From positions 52,708 through 116,707 of the forward strand of contig CACGYL010000001.1 in the NCBI GenBank assembly GCA_902577285.1: 64,000 nucleotides of DNA. The letters run 5' to 3'. This stretch comes from an uncultured Pelagibacteraceae bacterium (GTDB taxonomy: Bacteria > Pseudomonadota > Alphaproteobacteria > Pelagibacterales > Pelagibacteraceae). Shown piece by piece: positions 8,463-16,629 of this stretch. The translations under genes and the position numbers were made by a program. Each line of letters begins with the position of its first letter. Position 1 is the first letter of the stretch. Below the pieces are notes generated by a model. That model had not been told where the DNA came from. It saw only the letters and a list, made by a program, of their open reading frames with translations, and made no database searches.

Positions 8463-10801
8463 TATGATCTAACTTTTGTTTTCTTAGGATCGTAATGAGG
8501 AAATCCTACAATTTTAGCTGGAATTCTTTTTTGGTGACCATCTATTTTTCCAATTTCAACTTCATTTCCTATTTCTGAATGACCTACATCTATTCTGCAT
8601 AAGGCAATATTTTTATTTAGTGTTGGTGAAATACACCCACTTGTAATTACTCCAACTTGAGATCTTCCAATATGTACACAGTCTCCATGGTTTGCTTGTT
8701 CTTTACCAATCAATTCTAACCCAACTAATTTTTTTTGAGGGTTTTCTTTTCTTTTAATTAGGTTTTCTCTTCCTATAAAATCTTCCGTTTTAGATTTTAA
8801 TGGTACAGAAAAACCAATCCCTGCTTCAAAGGGATCTTGTTGTCCATCAAATTCATTACCAAATAATATTAAACCAGCTTCAATTCTTAAAAGATCTAAA
8901 GCAGCAAAACCAGCAGGTATCAAACCTTCGTCTTTACCTGCTTCCATTACTTTATCCCAAACAGTTGGTGCATCGCTTGGGTGACACCAAATTTCAAAAC
9001 CAAGCTCACCTGTATAACCTGTTCGTGAAACAATTAATGGTATTCCATTTAATTCTTCTAATCTGCAAATACTAAATCTAAACCATTCCAATTCAGATAT
9101 AGAGGGCTGTGTGGGAGGTGTAAAAATTATTTTTTCTAAAATTTTTCTACTTTTTGGTCCTTGTAAAGATAGGTTATTTATTTGGTCTGTAGAATTTTTT
9201 ATATGAACTTTATAATTTTTCTTTTTTGCTTGTTCTTTAAGCCATTCCCCACCATACTCATCTCCACAAACCCATCTAAAACCATGATCACTAAGTTTTA
9301 ATAAAGTACCATCATCAAACATGGTCCCATTTTCATAGCACATTGCTGAATAAACAATTTGGCCTACTGAAAGTTTTTTAACATTTCGAGTTAAAGTGTA
9401 ATTCATTAATTCTTCAGCATCAGGACCAAGAATTTCAAACTTTCTTAAAGAAGATAAATCAATTAAAACAGCTTTCTCTCTACAAGCATTATATTCATTA
9501 ATAACCCCATGTTTTGTATAATCATTTGGTAACCAAAAACCTCTAGCATCAACAAAGTTTCTAGTTAGTTTAGAAGTTCTTTCGTAAAACCCTGTGTTCC
9601 TTGTAAGTTTATTTTCTGCGTCTGTTTTCATTCTAAATCCATAAGATTTTGTAAATTCTTTACTTTTTTCATAAGTTCTAACAAAAATATCAGTAGGGTT
9701 CCATCCATTACAGCTATCAATATCACTAGGACAAGCTGTTGTACCACAGGTTAAATCTTTAAGTGCTTTAAAAATTACATAATCACCTGGTCTTGCATAT
9801 GACTCGTCAGAGGTTACTGAATTTAGACCGCCAGCAGATGTATTAAAAAAAAGATTTATCGCCTGCCAACCTTTTTTTTTCTCTACACCATATTTTTCCA
9901 TAGAGTCATTTAAATTATCAGAACAATTTGCATGGCCAAAATATCCTGAGTCTTCATAATATTTTGAAGTACAGGCTAAGTTGAATGTATCATGTATACC
10001 AACGGTATCTCTTATCACTTCTATTAAAGGTTCATGATCAGTGTCATAAAATTTTGAATATAGCCCTGGACCAGGAAAAGTATGACCCATAAAAGTTCTT
10101 GTTGTTTGCCAATCAAGACCTCTCTCCAAACCTTTTTCTAATTTAGCTGTATCATAAGCAACAAAGTCCGAACACTGTCTTCCTGTTGGTGTTATAATTT
10201 GAATGTAATCACCAGCTTTGACTTGATAGCCAGTTGCAGTTTTTCTATCAATATTTACTTCATGATCTGGATCATAAATTGGATCTGGTATTAATGAAAA
10301 TTCTTTATCATTATTTTTAATTTTAGCTCTTTTTATTATTATTGTTAAATCTGATGGTGGATTTTGATCATGAACAAGCATGTCATCTGCAGGCGCTGCA
10401 AATATGCAATAACATTTATCTTTAGATTTTAAATTTATTTTTTCACCAGCTTTAGTATTTTTATCAAATAATATTGCTGACTTAGCTTTTTCAATTTTTA
10501 AATTTCTTTTGTTTAGTTGAAGCAAAGCCTGCATAGAACTTTCTTCTCTTTTAAAAAGTATTTTTTTTATTTCAGAAGAATTTTTATTTTCTTTTAAATT
10601 TAAAAGACCTAATTCTGAGTTTCCGTTTTTATCGAAAGAATTGATTTCGCAAATTTGATTTCCTTCATTATTAATTATTTGAATTTCGTCATCAGGAAAA
10701 ATTTGAATTCCAGTAATTCCACCAGCATTGACAATATATCTTTCAACTCCAGGTGGTAGTACATTTAAACCAGGTTCTTTTATTGCTAAACTAGTTTGCA
10801 T
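8462..10801 (-). CDS. tdm: Trimethylamine N-oxide demethylase, DUF1989-GcvT
   Basis: 779 residues from the ATG (a TTG seven codons upstream is possible). The order is a degenerate N-terminal DUF1989-like half, a DUF1989 domain (about residues 185-370) rich in cysteines (CGTTACPSDIDSC), then a GcvT/aminomethyltransferase domain (about 400-775, with SRTGYTGELGFEIW). This fusion is characteristic of Tdm, which splits TMAO into dimethylamine and formaldehyde at a metal site in the DUF1989 part; the GcvT part is thought to pass formaldehyde to tetrahydrofolate. It is divergent from tmoX, and the MarR-like gene follows it. Confidence 0.87.
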   Translation of the reverse strand: MQTSLAIKEPGLNVLPPGVERYIVNAGGITGIQIFPDDEIQIINNEGNQICEINSFDKNGNSELGLLNLKENKNSSEIKKILFKREESSMQALLQLNKRNLKIEKAKSAILFDKNTKAGEKINLKSKDKCYCIFAAPADDMLVHDQNPPSDLTIIIKRAKIKNNDKEFSLIPDPIYDPDHEVNIDRKTATGYQVKAGDYIQIITPTGRQCSDFVAYDTAKLEKGLERGLDWQTTRTFMGHTFPGPGLYSKFYDTDHEPLIEVIRDTVGIHDTFNLACTSKYYEDSGYFGHANCSDNLNDSMEKYGVEKKKGWQAINLFFNTSAGGLNSVTSDESYARPGDYVIFKALKDLTCGTTACPSDIDSCNGWNPTDIFVRTYEKSKEFTKSYGFRMKTDAENKLTRNTGFYERTSKLTRNFVDARGFWLPNDYTKHGVINEYNACREKAVLIDLSSLRKFEILGPDAEELMNYTLTRNVKKLSVGQIVYSAMCYENGTMFDDGTLLKLSDHGFRWVCGDEYGGEWLKEQAKKKNYKVHIKNSTDQINNLSLQGPKSRKILEKIIFTPPTQPSISELEWFRFSICRLEELNGIPLIVSRTGYTGELGFEIWCHPSDAPTVWDKVMEAGKDEGLIPAGFAALDLLRIEAGLILFGNEFDGQQDPFEAGIGFSVPLKSKTEDFIGRENLIKRKENPQKKLVGLELIGKEQANHGDCVHIGRSQVGVITSGCISPTLNKNIALCRIDVGHSEIGNEVEIGKIDGHQKRIPAKIVGFPHYDPKKTKVRS

Positions 10802-10853
10802 AAATAATTTAAATATGCCCAAACTATATTAAAGTATCAACAAATTTATATAT

Positions 10854-10867
10854 AAATTTTATATATA
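10854..10867 (+). repeat. 14-base AT motif, copy 2
   Basis: AAATTTTATATATA, in the tdm-tmoX divergent region 22 bases upstream of the tmoX -35 hexamer. It is identical to the copy at 8060-8073 upstream of the FAD oxidoreductase. It is preceded by a near-palindromic ATTTATATATAAAT. It is a candidate binding site for the linked MarR-like protein; chance is not excluded. Confidence 0.3.
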
Positions 10868-10888
10868 CATTTGTATCTATTTTGCTTG

Positions 10889-10917
10889 TTGACTGTCTCT
10901 TTAATAGAGAAGATAAT
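10889..10917 (+). promoter_or_regulatory. Sigma-70 promoter of tmoX with spacer palindrome
   Basis: TTGACT (10889-10894), a 17-base spacer and GATAAT (10912-10917) form one of the best housekeeping promoters in the window. It lies 31 bases before the tmoX ATG and ahead of the AAGGAAAGGGG ribosome-binding site. The spacer holds the inverted repeat TCTCT-TTAAT-AGAGA (10896-10910), exactly where a repressor would block polymerase. The promoter call is strong; the operator role is inference. Confidence 0.7.
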
Positions 10918-10948
10918 TTAATTCTTAATATTAAGGAAAGGGGAAATA

Positions 10949-11896
10949 ATGAGAAAAATAATATCTCTACTATCAGCTTTAGTGATTTCTCTTGTAAGTT
11001 TTGCAGGAATTTCTAACGCAGCAGATAGTAAAAAACCGATTGTTATCCCAACTCATAACTGGTCAAGCCAAATTGTAATGGCATATGTTATTGGTGGAAT
11101 ATTTGAAAGCATGGGTAACAATGTAAAATATGTAAATGCTGACTCACAGGCAGTATACGAGTCAATTAGAATTGGAGACGTAACTATATCTCACGAAGTG
11201 TGGGAATCTGCTTTTGGTAAATCATTCACAACTGCTTTAGATAAAGGTGGTTTATTAGATATGGGTGATCACGAAGCAAGAACTCTTGAAGATATGGGTT
11301 ATCCAAACTGGGTTGTAGAAAAAGGCTTATGCCCAGGTCTACCTGATTGGACTGCTTTAAAAAATCCAGATTGTGCAAAAAACTTTACAACACCTGACTC
11401 TCCAGATGGAAAAGGAAGAATGTTGGAAGGACCACAAACTTGGCATGGAGATTTAATACCTCAAAGAGTTGATGCTCTTGGTTTAGGAGATCTATGGTGG
11501 GTTAAATTTGCTGGTAGTGCAGATGCATTATGGGCAGAATTAGCAGCAGCTAAAAAAGAAGGAAGAGGAACTATCATATTTAACTGGACACCAAACTTTA
11601 CAGACGGTGCTGGTTTTACTTTCATCGACTTTCCTCCATACACAGCTGGTTGTAGACCAGAAGATGGTGGAGATGGAAAATGCGGTTCTCCAGATGGTTA
11701 TTTGAAAAAAGCAGCGCATGAAGATTTTCCAAAAACTCATCCTGCAGCAGCTAAGGCGTTTCAAAAACTTTCTTTCTCTACAAGTCAAATTGGTGCAATG
11801 GCAGCTTTAGTTGACGTTGACAAAATGACTCACGAAGATGCAGCTAAAAAATGGTTAGCTGACAACAAGAGTGTTTGGCAAGCTTTTACAAAATAA
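10949..11896 (+). CDS. tmoX: TMAO ABC transporter, substrate-binding protein
   Basis: 315 residues with a Sec signal peptide (about 1-24, ending ISNAA), periplasmic. It belongs to the OpuAC/ProX betaine-binding family and is rich in tryptophans (HNWSSQ, ISHEVWESAF, GDLWWVKF, FNWTPNF), which form aromatic cages for quaternary or N-oxide nitrogen. Divergent linkage with tdm and downstream tmoW/tmoV point to the TMAO binder TmoX rather than a betaine binder. It has its own strong promoter and a terminator directly after the stop, so it is probably expressed well above the membrane subunits. Confidence 0.82.
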   Translation: MRKIISLLSALVISLVSFAGISNAADSKKPIVIPTHNWSSQIVMAYVIGGIFESMGNNVKYVNADSQAVYESIRIGDVTISHEVWESAFGKSFTTALDKGGLLDMGDHEARTLEDMGYPNWVVEKGLCPGLPDWTALKNPDCAKNFTTPDSPDGKGRMLEGPQTWHGDLIPQRVDALGLGDLWWVKFAGSADALWAELAAAKKEGRGTIIFNWTPNFTDGAGFTFIDFPPYTAGCRPEDGGDGKCGSPDGYLKKAAHEDFPKTHPAAAKAFQKLSFSTSQIGAMAALVDVDKMTHEDAAKKWLADNKSVWQAFTK

Positions 11897-11916
11897 GCTT
11901 TAAAAACTAATAGATT

Positions 11917-11952
11917 AAATCTCTCCCAACTAGGTTGGGGGAGATTTTTTTT
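11917..11952 (+). terminator. Rho-independent terminator after tmoX
   Basis: The hairpin arms CTCTCCCAAC and GTTGGGGGAG (one G-U pair) enclose a three-base loop and are followed by a run of eight T. It lies about 20 bases after the tmoX stop. It should separate tmoX expression from the small genes and tmoWV downstream. Confidence 0.88.
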
Positions 11953-11967
11953 AATAAAAATTAATAT

Positions 11968-12432
11968 GTGATGATCAAATTATTTTATTTTATATTTTTT
12001 AGCATTATTTCTCTCAGTAATGTTTTTGCAAAAAATATTAATATAAATGAAGATCTTAATTTGGAATTAAATTGTAAATTAGAAAAAAAAATAATCAAAA
12101 ACTCTGAATATAATTACAAAACGTTTTTAGCGGAAGAAGTTGATGAACAGAATTTAAATTCTTTAAAATTATATACTAATCAACCAAGTACTTTAATGGT
12201 TAATGGATTATCAGATTTTTTCTCACAAAATTCAAATTTTGATGTGAAAATAGTAAATAAAGATGTGGTTTTATTTAAAGCATTTAATAAAGAAAAAAGT
12301 TATTCAGAATCTGCAATAATTACTAGAAAAACAGGAGAGTTAATACACGAAATAACTAAGAACATTAACAGCGAAAATTCAGAAAAATATATAACTATTT
12401 ATCATTGTAAAAATAAAACAAAAAATGCCTAA
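11968..12432 (+). CDS. Unknown small secreted protein
   Basis: 154 residues with an N-terminal hydrophobic signal peptide (about 1-21, ending NVFAK), then a hydrophilic lysine/asparagine-rich body with two cysteines (ELNCKLEKK near residue 37 and YHCKNK near the C terminus) that could form a disulfide in the periplasm. No known domain is recognised. It lies after the tmoX terminator and about 30 bases before the MORN protein. Nothing ties it to TMAO transport except position. Confidence 0.7.
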   Translation: MMIKLFYFIFFSIISLSNVFAKNININEDLNLELNCKLEKKIIKNSEYNYKTFLAEEVDEQNLNSLKLYTNQPSTLMVNGLSDFFSQNSNFDVKIVNKDVVLFKAFNKEKSYSESAIITRKTGELIHEITKNINSENSEKYITIYHCKNKTKNA

Positions 12433-12463
12433 TTTTTTTTTCATAAATAATGTGTAAAATGAA

Positions 12464-12844
12464 ATGATGAAAAGACTATTATTTTGCATCCTTTTTTACC
12501 TTTTAGCAGTGTCAATTGCCCAAGCAAGAAGCACAGGTTGTAAAGAAGGAAACTGTGAAAATGGTTATGGTAAATGGATTTATACAGACAAAACAACCTA
12601 TGAAGGTGAGTGGGTTGCAACCAAAAAACATGGTCAAGGAGTAGAAACCTGGCCTAACGGATATATTTACAAAGGCGAATTTAAAAATAGTGAATGGAGC
12701 GGTGTTGGAACTTTATTTTTTCCCGATGGCTCAACTTACGAAGGGGAATGGGCCAAGGGATTTATGAATGGTAAAGGAACTTTTACTTGGTCTGACGGAA
12801 AACAAAAAACTGGTATTTGGAAAAATGGAAAACTACAAGAGTAA
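12464..12844 (+). CDS. MORN-repeat protein, exported
   Basis: 126 residues: a signal peptide (about 1-21, ending AQA), then four MORN repeats with the YEGEW/GxG pattern (TYEGEWVATKKHGQG, YIYKGEFKNSEWSGVG, STYEGEWAKGFMNGKG and a final GKQKTGIWKNGK). MORN repeats form beta-hairpin ladders that bind membranes or proteins. In bacteria these small exported versions have no settled function. The 3' end overlaps the next gene by 20 bases in another frame, so the two are likely co-translated. Confidence 0.82.
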   Translation: MMKRLLFCILFYLLAVSIAQARSTGCKEGNCENGYGKWIYTDKTTYEGEWVATKKHGQGVETWPNGYIYKGEFKNSEWSGVGTLFFPDGSTYEGEWAKGFMNGKGTFTWSDGKQKTGIWKNGKLQE

Positions 12845-13370
12845 TTTTAAGGAATTACCAGAAACCATCAAACAGTTTGGTGGGCTAATAGGAATTATAG
12901 TTATTATATTTATAACTTTTTTTATCTTAAATAAAATATTTGGTGAAGGTGATGAGTTGGTTGCTAAAATGAAAATAGAAGAAGAAAGAATTGCTCAAGA
13001 GAGAAAATTAAATAAATTAATCTCAAGTCTTCCATCAGGAATTTTAGTTTCTTTTGATGGTACAGATCATTTTAAATTATCAGATGAATTATACGAAGCG
13101 GTTTGTAAAGCAACAAAACTTATTCCTCAACGTGCAATTATGGGAGCAAATTTCTTAAACTTTAGAGCACACGAAATTTACACCATTAATGGCAATAAGA
13201 TAGATGAAACGTTTGTTAAATGGGATAAAGAAAAAAATAAGTGCTTTGCAGGTTTTGTGGTTAGTGGAAATAATGTTGGCGTAGATGAAACTATTTCTGT
13301 AAGTGGAGAGGCTTTAAGTTTTTTAAGCACAGGAATTGATACAAGAGTTTATTTTATAAAAAATTTTTAG
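12825..13370 (+). CDS. Unknown single-span membrane protein
   Basis: 181 residues from the ATG that reads MENYKSNFKEL; the longer frame starts at 12768 deep inside the MORN gene, so I prefer the inner start. One transmembrane helix (about residues 21-41, GGLIGIIVIIFITFFIL) is followed by a short charged, possibly coiled stretch (KMKIEEERIAQERKLN) and a C-terminal globular domain containing two cysteines (EAVCKAT, KNKCFAGF). The N terminus is probably cytoplasmic and the globular part periplasmic. No family is recognised. It lies between the MORN gene and tmoW. Confidence 0.68.
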   Translation: MENYKSNFKELPETIKQFGGLIGIIVIIFITFFILNKIFGEGDELVAKMKIEEERIAQERKLNKLISSLPSGILVSFDGTDHFKLSDELYEAVCKATKLIPQRAIMGANFLNFRAHEIYTINGNKIDETFVKWDKEKNKCFAGFVVSGNNVGVDETISVSGEALSFLSTGIDTRVYFIKNF

Positions 13371-13436
13371 GGAGGAAATTTAACAAATTTAAGAGATTTT
13401 ATTTTATCTTAATTTCGTATAACCTTATTATAATTT

Positions 13437-14468
13437 ATGTCTGAACCAGTAATTAAATGTGAGTCTGTTTATAAGATATTTGGCGAAAATGCTGAAACTA
13501 TGCTTAAGGAAGCGAATGGCAATGTAGACGCAAAAACTTTTCAGGAAAATGGATGTATAGTTGGGGTTAATAATGCTTCATTTGAGGTATCCAAAGGAGA
13601 AATGTTGGTCGTAATGGGACTTTCAGGTTCAGGTAAGTCTACACTGTTAAGATGTATATCGAGATTAACAGATGCAACAGGTGGAAAAATCTTTATTGAA
13701 GGTCAAGATCTATTAAATTTAAATAATAAAGAATTGATCGAACTAAGAAGAAATAAGATGGGAATGGTTTTTCAAAGTTTTGCGCTTCTTCCCCATAAAA
13801 CAGTTGTCGAAAATATAGCTTTTCCTTTGCAAATTAAGGGTATTAATACGGGGGAGAGCATCAATAAAGCAATGGATATGGTCAAACTAGTTGGTCTTGA
13901 TGGAAGAGAAAACTATTTTCCGCGAGAATTGTCTGGAGGACAACAACAGAGAGTAGGTATTGCTAGATCATTGGCAGTTGAGCCAGATATTTGGTTTTTA
14001 GATGAACCTTTTTCAGCGCTGGATCCGTTAATCCGAAAAGAGATGCAAGATGAATTCTTAAGACTACAAGAAAAGCTACAAAAAACAATTATGTTTATAA
14101 CTCATGATTTTGATGAAGCTCTTAAACTTGCTGATCGAATTGCCATTATGAAAGATGGGATTATTGAACAATTAGATACTCCTGCAAATATAGTTTTAAA
14201 TCCTGCAACAGAATATGTAAGAAAATTTACTGAAGAAGTTCCTAGAGAAAAAGTTTTATTAATTGAAGATGTAATGGACTCTTCAGCTACAGAAAATATA
14301 GGTAATTTAAAAGTTTTAAGAGACGAAATAATTGAAAATGTGGCAGAAAAAATATTAACACAAGAAAAGACTGTAGCTGTAATAGATAACAACAATAATA
14401 TTGTAGGATCTATTAATCCAACAAAAATTATAAATACAGTTTTTGGAGGAAGAAAAAATAATAATTAA
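13437..14468 (+). CDS. tmoW: TMAO ABC transporter, ATP-binding subunit
   Basis: 343 residues, a ProV-type ATPase: Walker A GLSGSGKST at 61-69, Q-loop MGMVFQSFALLPH, signature LSGGQQQRVGIARS, Walker B IWFLDEPFSALDP and switch histidine FITHDFDEA. About 80 C-terminal residues follow the ATPase core, where osmolyte ATPases carry CBS-like sensor repeats. It lies four bases before the fused permease. As the only ABC ATPase in the window, it might also serve the proXW or sugar importers. Confidence 0.85.
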   Translation: MSEPVIKCESVYKIFGENAETMLKEANGNVDAKTFQENGCIVGVNNASFEVSKGEMLVVMGLSGSGKSTLLRCISRLTDATGGKIFIEGQDLLNLNNKELIELRRNKMGMVFQSFALLPHKTVVENIAFPLQIKGINTGESINKAMDMVKLVGLDGRENYFPRELSGGQQQRVGIARSLAVEPDIWFLDEPFSALDPLIRKEMQDEFLRLQEKLQKTIMFITHDFDEALKLADRIAIMKDGIIEQLDTPANIVLNPATEYVRKFTEEVPREKVLLIEDVMDSSATENIGNLKVLRDEIIENVAEKILTQEKTVAVIDNNNNIVGSINPTKIINTVFGGRKNNN

Positions 14469-14471
14469 ACT

Positions 14472-16625
14472 ATGGAAATTCTAAAAAAATATCCAAAATT
14501 GTTTCAATGGTTATTTTTATTAATAGTATTTTTTGCCTTATGTTTTGCGATAGATGTACCTGAAACTTATAAATTTATTAGAGGACAGGCTGAATTTGTA
14601 AAAGACCCGAACCAAAGCACATTCGTTTTCTTAGGAAAAGAAGTGAGGTATTACGCTTTTGACGTCTTTTGGAGACTACCTCCTTTACTTGGCTGGTTGC
14701 CAATTTGGATAAATGACTCTTTATTTTTCTTAATGAATGACTGGATGCCAATGGAGTTTTGGAACGAAGACACTCAAGAATATAAAACTAGACCTTTAGT
14801 TTTACAAATTACCAGAAATTTAACTGCATTTATGACTTTTCTAATTGAATTAATTAGAGAAATTTTACTTGGTGGTCTTGAAACTATCGTTGCATTTACA
14901 AGTTGGGATTGGATTGATGCTAATCCTTGGGCAGAATTGCCTGGCTTACCATGGACTATTGTTGCCGCAGGTTCTGCAATACTTGCTTACAAGTTAGGTG
15001 GTAGAGGATTGGCTATTTTTGCTGGTTTAGCAATGACTTATATTTCTATTTTTGGTCAGTGGAAACCATCAATGCAGACACTATCTTTTATTTTAGTTGC
15101 AGCACCACTATCATTTATATTTGGATTAAGTCTTGGTATTGCAGCCTTTAAGAGCAAAAGAGTAGAAAAAGCTTTATATCCAATACTTTTAGTCATGCAG
15201 ACAATGCCACAGTACGCTGTGTTAGTTCCTGCCCTTGTACTTTTTGGAGTTGGAGATCATGCGGCAGTGATTATAACAATGATTGTAGCTGTACCTCCTA
15301 TGATATTATTGACCTTATTAGGATTGAGAGCCGTACCCCCGGAAGTTATTGAAGCTGGTAGAATGAGTGGATGTAATAATTGGCAACTAATGTTCAAAGT
15401 TTTAATTCCAACAGCAAGAAGAGATATTTTGATCGGAGTTAACCAAGTTATAATGGTTTGTTTTTCTATGGCAGTTATCTCCGCATTTATTGGAGCAAAA
15501 GGTTTAGGATTTAATCTATTGTTAGCATTAAACCAGCTAAATATCGGATTAGCTTTAGAAGCTGGACTTTGTATAAGTTTAATTGCAATTCTTTTAGATA
15601 AGATGTCTTTAGCTTGGGCAAATAAACAAGTTGATTATTTTGGGAATCTAAATTTTTTCCAAAGGAATAAAAACTCATTATTTTTTGGACTAATAATGAT
15701 TGTAGGAATTGCGTTAGCGTATTTTGGATCTATTTATTTTAAAGATGGATATAATTATTTATTTGAAGTTCCACATAATAAAGGGATATCAACAGCAGAT
15801 TTTTGGAATAAAGGAGTTGACTGGATATTCGACACATTTTTTGTTTACATAAAAGCATTTAATACGTGGTTGATTGTTGAAGTACTTCAGCCAATGAGAG
15901 CTTTATATTTAAGAATGCCAGCGATAGCTACAATAGTATTAGTGGTTGGAGCGGGATATTTGATTGGTGGCACAAGATCAGCTTTAGTAGTTTGTGGTTT
16001 GACTTTATTTATAGCATTAAGCCCTTGGTGGGATAGAGCTTTAGTAACGACTTATATGGCAACATTTGGTGTGATTGTATCATGCATTATTGGATTTACA
16101 GTTGGAACTTTATGTTTTCAAAATAAACACTCAACAAAATTTATGTTAAATGTATGTGATATTTTTCAAACCTTTCCATCATTTGTATATTTAATTCCTG
16201 TAATGATGCTGTTTGGTATAACTGATACCTCTGTTCTTATAGCAGTAATAGTTTATGCAACTATACCTGCAACGAGATATACAATAGAAGGACTTAGAAG
16301 TGTCCCGTCTGGTTTACATGATGCTGCAACAATGTCAGGGGTAACAAAATTTCAAAGATTATTTAAGATAGAGTTTCCTCTAGCATTCCCACATATGATG
16401 TTGGGACTTAATCAAACTATAGTTTTTGCTCTATTTATGGTGATTATAGGAGCATTTATTGGAACAGAAGATTTAGGACAATATATTTTAAAAGCTTTGT
16501 CAGACAAAAAAGGTGCAGGAATTGGATTAACATTAGGGATATGTGTTGCTTTCATTGGTTTAATATTTGACAACTTAATAAGAACTTGGGTTGATAAAAG
16601 AAAAAAACACTTGGGTATAGATTAA
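14472..16625 (+). CDS. tmoV: TMAO ABC transporter, fused double permease
   Basis: 717 residues containing two ProW-type permease modules in one chain. Each has the EAA-type loop: VPPEVIEAGRMSGCNNWQLM in the first module (about residues 290-310) and VPSGLHDAATMSGVTKFQRL in the second (about 610-630). The first module is preceded by about 150 residues with extra hydrophobic segments. The fusion means one chain replaces a permease homodimer, matching TmoV of marine bacteria. It directly follows tmoW, with glpK starting four bases after its stop. Confidence 0.84.
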   Translation: MEILKKYPKLFQWLFLLIVFFALCFAIDVPETYKFIRGQAEFVKDPNQSTFVFLGKEVRYYAFDVFWRLPPLLGWLPIWINDSLFFLMNDWMPMEFWNEDTQEYKTRPLVLQITRNLTAFMTFLIELIREILLGGLETIVAFTSWDWIDANPWAELPGLPWTIVAAGSAILAYKLGGRGLAIFAGLAMTYISIFGQWKPSMQTLSFILVAAPLSFIFGLSLGIAAFKSKRVEKALYPILLVMQTMPQYAVLVPALVLFGVGDHAAVIITMIVAVPPMILLTLLGLRAVPPEVIEAGRMSGCNNWQLMFKVLIPTARRDILIGVNQVIMVCFSMAVISAFIGAKGLGFNLLLALNQLNIGLALEAGLCISLIAILLDKMSLAWANKQVDYFGNLNFFQRNKNSLFFGLIMIVGIALAYFGSIYFKDGYNYLFEVPHNKGISTADFWNKGVDWIFDTFFVYIKAFNTWLIVEVLQPMRALYLRMPAIATIVLVVGAGYLIGGTRSALVVCGLTLFIALSPWWDRALVTTYMATFGVIVSCIIGFTVGTLCFQNKHSTKFMLNVCDIFQTFPSFVYLIPVMMLFGITDTSVLIAVIVYATIPATRYTIEGLRSVPSGLHDAATMSGVTKFQRLFKIEFPLAFPHMMLGLNQTIVFALFMVIIGAFIGTEDLGQYILKALSDKKGAGIGLTLGICVAFIGLIFDNLIRTWVDKRKKHLGID

Positions 16626-16629
16626 ACTT

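Noticed and set aside
13429..13434. TATAAT as a tmoW promoter
   Set aside because: It lies only two bases before the tmoW ATG, so the transcript would start inside the gene, and no -35 is present.
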